Shown here: in pieces, positions 23,164 through 25,748 of the stretch | Layout of the letters: every line of letters starts with the position of its first letter | Position numbering within the stretch: the first letter of the stretch is position 1 | Assembly (NCBI GenBank): GCA_020441605.1 | Contig: JAGRLX010000242.1 | Span: forward strand, 1-25,748 | From: Alphaproteobacteria bacterium | GTDB lineage: Bacteria; Pseudomonadota; Alphaproteobacteria; Rhizobiales; Aestuariivirgaceae | Reading direction: 5' to 3' | DNA: 25,748 nucleotides | Program-made: the position numbers and the translations under genes | Notes under the pieces: generated by a model | What the model was told of the DNA's origin: nothing | Databases searched by the model: none | Seen by the model: only the letters and a program-made list of their open reading frames with translations

Positions 23164-23883
23164 TCAACCCGGCCGCCCCGGTGCCGCGGCGAAGAGATAG
23201 CCTTCACCATGGGAGGTCACGATCATCCGCGGATGGCGGGAATCGTCGCCCAGTTTCTGGCGCAATCTCCGGACCACCACGTCGACGGTGCGGTCGGACG
23301 GATCCCAGTCGCGATGGGCGATTTCGTGGAGCAGCCGGTCTCGTGACATGACCTGTCCCGGGTGGGTGGCGAGCAGGGCAAGGGCCTTGAACTCCGCCCG
23401 CGTGAGATCGACGAACCGGCCATCCTCTCCGATCAGCGTCCGGCTGCCCAGATCGAGGGTCCAGCCGAGAAAGCGCCGCACGGGGCCAGGCTCTCCGCCA
23501 GCCTGGGCGCGGCGGACCCGGCGCAGGAGGTTCTTGACTCGTGCCAGCAGTTCACGCTGATCGAAGGGCTTGGTGACGTAGTCGTCGGCCCCCAACTCCA
23601 GCCCGACGATACGGTCCACCGTGTCGGTGCGGCCGGTGACCAGTATGATCCCCACTTCGGAGCGTTCACGCTGTTCGCGGGTGAGTTGCAGGCCGTCCTC
23701 GCCGGGCAGGTTGATGTCGATCATGAGCAGGTCGGCCGGGTGATTGGCGAGGATGTCGCGCATGCGGTCCCCGTCCTCGGCTTCGCTGATGCGGTAGCCG
23801 GCGGTGGTGAAGTATGCGGCAAGCTTGGCCCGCGTGACGGGATCATCCTCGACGATGACGATATGTGCGGGTGTTGTTTTCAT
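23164..23883 (-). CDS. torR: OmpR-family response regulator TorR
   Basis: Cytoplasmic transcription regulator receiving the TorS phosphate. In the 239-residue protein the receiver domain covers 5-120, with acidic residues E12, D13 and D14, the phosphoacceptor D56 in MIDINLP, T83 and K105. The winged-helix DNA-binding domain is at 135-232 (FKALALLATHPGQVMSRDRLL, then RTVDVVVRRLRQKLGD). The start has no Shine-Dalgarno, and the nearest upstream bases are AT-rich, so it may be translated from a very short leader. Identification as TorR rests mainly on the torS/torT neighbours, since OmpR-type regulators look alike. It is divergent from the importer genes, with repeated operator-like motifs between them. 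Confidence 0.87.
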   Translation of the reverse strand: MKTTPAHIVIVEDDPVTRAKLAAYFTTAGYRISEAEDGDRMRDILANHPADLLMIDINLPGEDGLQLTREQRERSEVGIILVTGRTDTVDRIVGLELGADDYVTKPFDQRELLARVKNLLRRVRRAQAGGEPGPVRRFLGWTLDLGSRTLIGEDGRFVDLTRAEFKALALLATHPGQVMSRDRLLHEIAHRDWDPSDRTVDVVVRRLRQKLGDDSRHPRMIVTSHGEGYLFAAAPGRPG

Positions 23884-23891
23884 TCGTTGTT

Positions 23892-23954
23892 TTTAACAAA
23901 ATTTCACAAAACGGTCCATCGCTTTAACCAATATCCCCCAACCTCTTAACAGCG
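23892..23954. promoter_or_regulatory. Phased TTTAAC repeats between torR and the importer: candidate TorR sites
   Basis: Two abutting decamers, TTTAACAAAA (23892-23901) and TTTCACAAAA (23902-23911), differ at one base. A third, TTTAACCAAT (23923-23932), matches 8 of 10 and begins 21 bp after the second. A weaker CTTAACAGCG begins at 23945. OmpR-family dimers bind tandem repeats of about 10 bp on one helix face, so spacings of 10, 21 and 22 fit. No good -35 is seen for the importer, as in activator-dependent promoters. Confidence 0.5.
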
Positions 23955-23968
23955 GAGGGATAGCTTCC

Positions 23969-23978
23969 CTGTTCAGCT
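23969..23978 (+). promoter_or_regulatory. Sequence resembling the E. coli tor box
   Basis: CTGTTCAGCT agrees with the remembered E. coli TorR decamer CTGTTCATAT at 8 of 10 positions. It is a single copy 66 bp before the importer start and could be chance. Confidence 0.3.
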
Positions 23979-24031
23979 CACACGCAAACAATGGCCGGAT
24001 GGGGCGTGAGCCGATGTGCCTTGTCCGTTGC

Positions 24032-24039
24032 GGGAGGAA
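24032..24039 (+). promoter_or_regulatory. Strong ribosome binding site of the binding-protein gene
   Basis: GGGAGGAA precedes ATG 24044. It decides this start over the in-frame upstream ATG at 23999, which would place a charged Cys-containing stretch before the signal peptide. Confidence 0.75.
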
Positions 24040-24043
24040 TAGC

Positions 24044-24997
24044 ATGAGTTTGATCAAGGGAATTGCCAGGACCGGGTTGTTCGGAACGGCGCTGCTGGTC
24101 GCCTTCGCGGGGGCCGGCCTTGCCGAGGAGTCGAGCGATCCGATCAAGATCGTCACCAATAACTGGACCAGTCAGGTGGTCTTGTCGAACGTTGTTGGGC
24201 AGGTCTTGCAGTCCCAGGGCTACAACATCGAATACAAGTCGTCAGACACGCAGCTGCAGTTCACCGCCATTGCGGCCGGCGACATGGATTTCCAGGTCGA
24301 GGTGTGGGAAGGCTCGATGGCCGAGTCCTTCGACAAGTCGGTCGCTGCCGGTGCGGTCGACATGGGTGCCCATGACGCCGTTACCCGCGAGGACTGGTGG
24401 TATCCGAGCTACATGAACGAGATGTGCCCGGGCTTGCCCGACTGGAAGGCCCTGGATGCCTGCGCCGCCAAGCTGGCCACGGCCGAAACCGGCAGCAAGG
24501 GCCGCTTCGTCGGTCCGCCGGCTGACTGGGGCAAGCATTACTCCGAGCGTATCCAGGCGCTGGGCATGAATTTCCAGGAAGTGGCCGTGGGCCAGGCCGC
24601 GACACTTTGGGCCGAGCTTCAGGCCGCCTATGACCGCAAGGAGCCGGTGGTGCTGTTCAACTGGACGCCGAACTTCATCGAAGCGAAGTTCGAGGGCCAG
24701 TTCGTCGAGTTTCCGAAGTATGAACCGGCCTGTCTGACAGATCCGAAGTGGGGCCAGAACCCGGATGCGGTCTATGATTGCGGCGCGCCTGCCAGCGGCT
24801 ATCTCAAGAAGGTCGGTTCGAAGCAACTCGCCGAGAAGTGGCCGAAGGCGAACGACATCCTCAAAAAGGTGAATTTCAGCAATCCGCAGATCGCGGCCGC
24901 CGCCGCCCTGGTTGACGTCGATGGCATGACGCCGGAAGATGCGGCCAAGAAGTGGATCGCTGACAATGAAGCCAGCGTGAAGTCCTGGCTGCAGTAA
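24044..24997 (+). CDS. TMAO/glycine-betaine-type ABC transporter substrate-binding protein (TmoX-like)
   Basis: The 317-residue periplasmic precursor has a signal peptide at about 1-27 (GAGLAEE). The mature protein belongs to the OpuAC/ProX-type quaternary amine binding family. It is rich in tryptophan (W41, W88, W118, W119, W134, W162, W189, W207), as expected for aromatic-cage binding of methylated amines. Four cysteines (C128, C140, C230, C246) may form disulfides. Glycine betaine, choline and TMAO binders share this fold. I favour TMAO because the gene sits beside torTSR and resembles my memory of Ruegeria TmoX. It is divergent from torR, followed by a strong hairpin and then the ATPase gene. 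Confidence 0.82.
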   Translation: MSLIKGIARTGLFGTALLVAFAGAGLAEESSDPIKIVTNNWTSQVVLSNVVGQVLQSQGYNIEYKSSDTQLQFTAIAAGDMDFQVEVWEGSMAESFDKSVAAGAVDMGAHDAVTREDWWYPSYMNEMCPGLPDWKALDACAAKLATAETGSKGRFVGPPADWGKHYSERIQALGMNFQEVAVGQAATLWAELQAAYDRKEPVVLFNWTPNFIEAKFEGQFVEFPKYEPACLTDPKWGQNPDAVYDCGAPASGYLKKVGSKQLAEKWPKANDILKKVNFSNPQIAAAAALVDVDGMTPEDAAKKWIADNEASVKSWLQ

Positions 24998-25021
24998 GGC
25001 TGGCTGGACTGGATTGAACCG

Positions 25022-25054
25022 GCGGACGTGGCGAAGTATCTTCGCTGCGTCCGC
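25022..25054 (+). repeat. 15-bp stem-loop between the binding-protein and ATPase genes
   Basis: Bases 25022-25036 pair with 25040-25054 around a TAT triloop: 13 Watson-Crick and two G-U pairs, uninterrupted. No U-run follows. It lies in the 86-bp gap after the substrate-binding protein gene. In other ABC operons such hairpins protect the upstream mRNA from 3' decay and keep the binding protein in excess. Confidence 0.75.
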
Positions 25055-25083
25055 GATATTGTCGACAGAATAGTGCGGTGCCG

Positions 25084-25748
25084 ATGACAGCTCAGATCTC
25101 TTGCCGGAACCTATGGAAGATCTTCGGGTCGGATCCGGCGGGCTTCATGGCGCGGCACGGCAATGCGCCGACGGACGCCGACTTCGCCGCCGAGAAATAT
25201 ATCGGCGCGGTGCGCGACGTTTCCTTCGACGTCATGCCTGGCGAGATTCTCATCATCATGGGCCTGTCGGGATCGGGCAAGTCCACCCTCATCCGCGCCA
25301 TCACCCGTCTCAACGATCCGACGGCAGGCGAGATCCTTCTCGATGGCAAGGACCTTCTCAAGGCAACGCCCGCGGAGCTGATCGAGCTTCGCCGCCACAA
25401 GATGGGCATGGTGTTTCAGCACTTCGGCCTGTTGCCCCATCGTACTGTCCTGTCGAACGTCGCCTTTCCGCTCGAGGTGCGCGGCGCATCGCGTGAAGAT
25501 CGTGAAACCAGGGCCCGCGAGATGATCAGGCTGGTGGGGCTCGAAGGCCGCGAGGGTTATTTCCCACGCGAGCTTTCTGGCGGCCAGCAGCAGCGGGTCG
25601 GAATCGCCCGCTCGCTGGCGGTGGGTCCGGATATCTGGTTCCTCGACGAGCCGTTCTCGGCGCTCGACCCGTTGATCCGCCGTGAGATGCAGGACGAATT
25701 CCTCCGCCTACAGAGTGTTCTCAAGAAGACCATCGTCTTCATCACGCA
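25084..25748 (+). CDS. Quaternary amine/TMAO ABC transporter ATP-binding protein (TmoW/ProV-like), cut by window end
   Basis: Only 221 codons are inside the window. The visible part has a family-specific N-terminal extension (residues 14-45) before the core, as in ProV, OpuAA and TmoW. Walker A GLSGSGKS is at 60-67, Q112 in the Q-loop, the signature LSGGQQQRV at 164-172, and Walker B IWFLDEP at 184-190 with catalytic E189. The reading continues past the last base, where a CBS-like or short C-terminal region may follow. The ATG at 25084 has only a weak ribosome site. The 86-bp gap and intervening hairpin suggest lower expression than the binding protein. The permease gene should lie beyond the edge. 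Confidence 0.88.
   Translation, partial: MTAQISCRNLWKIFGSDPAGFMARHGNAPTDADFAAEKYIGAVRDVSFDVMPGEILIIMGLSGSGKSTLIRAITRLNDPTAGEILLDGKDLLKATPAELIELRRHKMGMVFQHFGLLPHRTVLSNVAFPLEVRGASREDRETRAREMIRLVGLEGREGYFPRELSGGQQQRVGIARSLAVGPDIWFLDEPFSALDPLIRREMQDEFLRLQSVLKKTIVFIT

Overview
The window is a stretch of GC-rich chromosome that reads as an alphaproteobacterium, probably Hyphomicrobiales or a neighbouring order. The evidence is a phosphatidylcholine synthase (Pcs) with the family's long-spaced CDP-alcohol motif, an alphaproteobacterial-looking elongator tRNA-Met, and the overall protein style. This placement is inference; no rRNA or other marker is present.

Layout. (1) 1-2396, forward strand: a structured AT-richer leader, the tRNA thiouridylase gene mnmA, pcs with its own promoter, and a tRNA-Met gene whose promoter starts inside the pcs stop codon. 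(2) 2489-5532: a short ModE-type regulator facing a modABC molybdate-uptake operon, with a Mo-box-like dyad ahead of modA. (3) 5711-8879, reverse strand: an arsenic cassette arsR-ACR3-arsC, with a class V aminotransferase-fold gene of unknown role upstream. (4) 9141-18779: a secreted Gly/Ser-rich repeat protein converging on a seven-gene reverse-strand operon. In transcription order the operon encodes a YARHG protein, a DUF4384/TolB-N-like protein, an OmpA-C protein, a two-domain unknown, an SH3b-caspase (C14) protein, a carboxypeptidase-regulatory-like protein and an unknown. Every product starts with a signal peptide, so this looks like an envelope- or periplasm-located caspase system. It is the best candidate here for an undescribed system. 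(5) 18880-25748: TMAO sensing (torT, torS, torR) followed by the first two genes of a glycine-betaine/TMAO-type ABC importer (TmoX-like and TmoW-like; the latter is cut by the window end).

How the genes work together. TorT binds TMAO and signals through the hybrid kinase TorS to TorR. No torCAD reductase genes are seen. Instead torR is divergent from the importer, and the shared 160-bp intergenic region carries phased TTTAAC-type repeats suited to an OmpR-family regulator. The simplest reading is that Tor signalling here controls TMAO uptake. A 15-bp hairpin between the binding-protein and ATPase genes probably sets their expression ratio. The modABC and ars cassettes are conventional, except that the ModE-like protein has no molybdate-binding Mop domains and arsR appears to have almost no leader.

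Limits. All assignments come from reading the sequence and from remembered family features. No searches or structure predictions were run.
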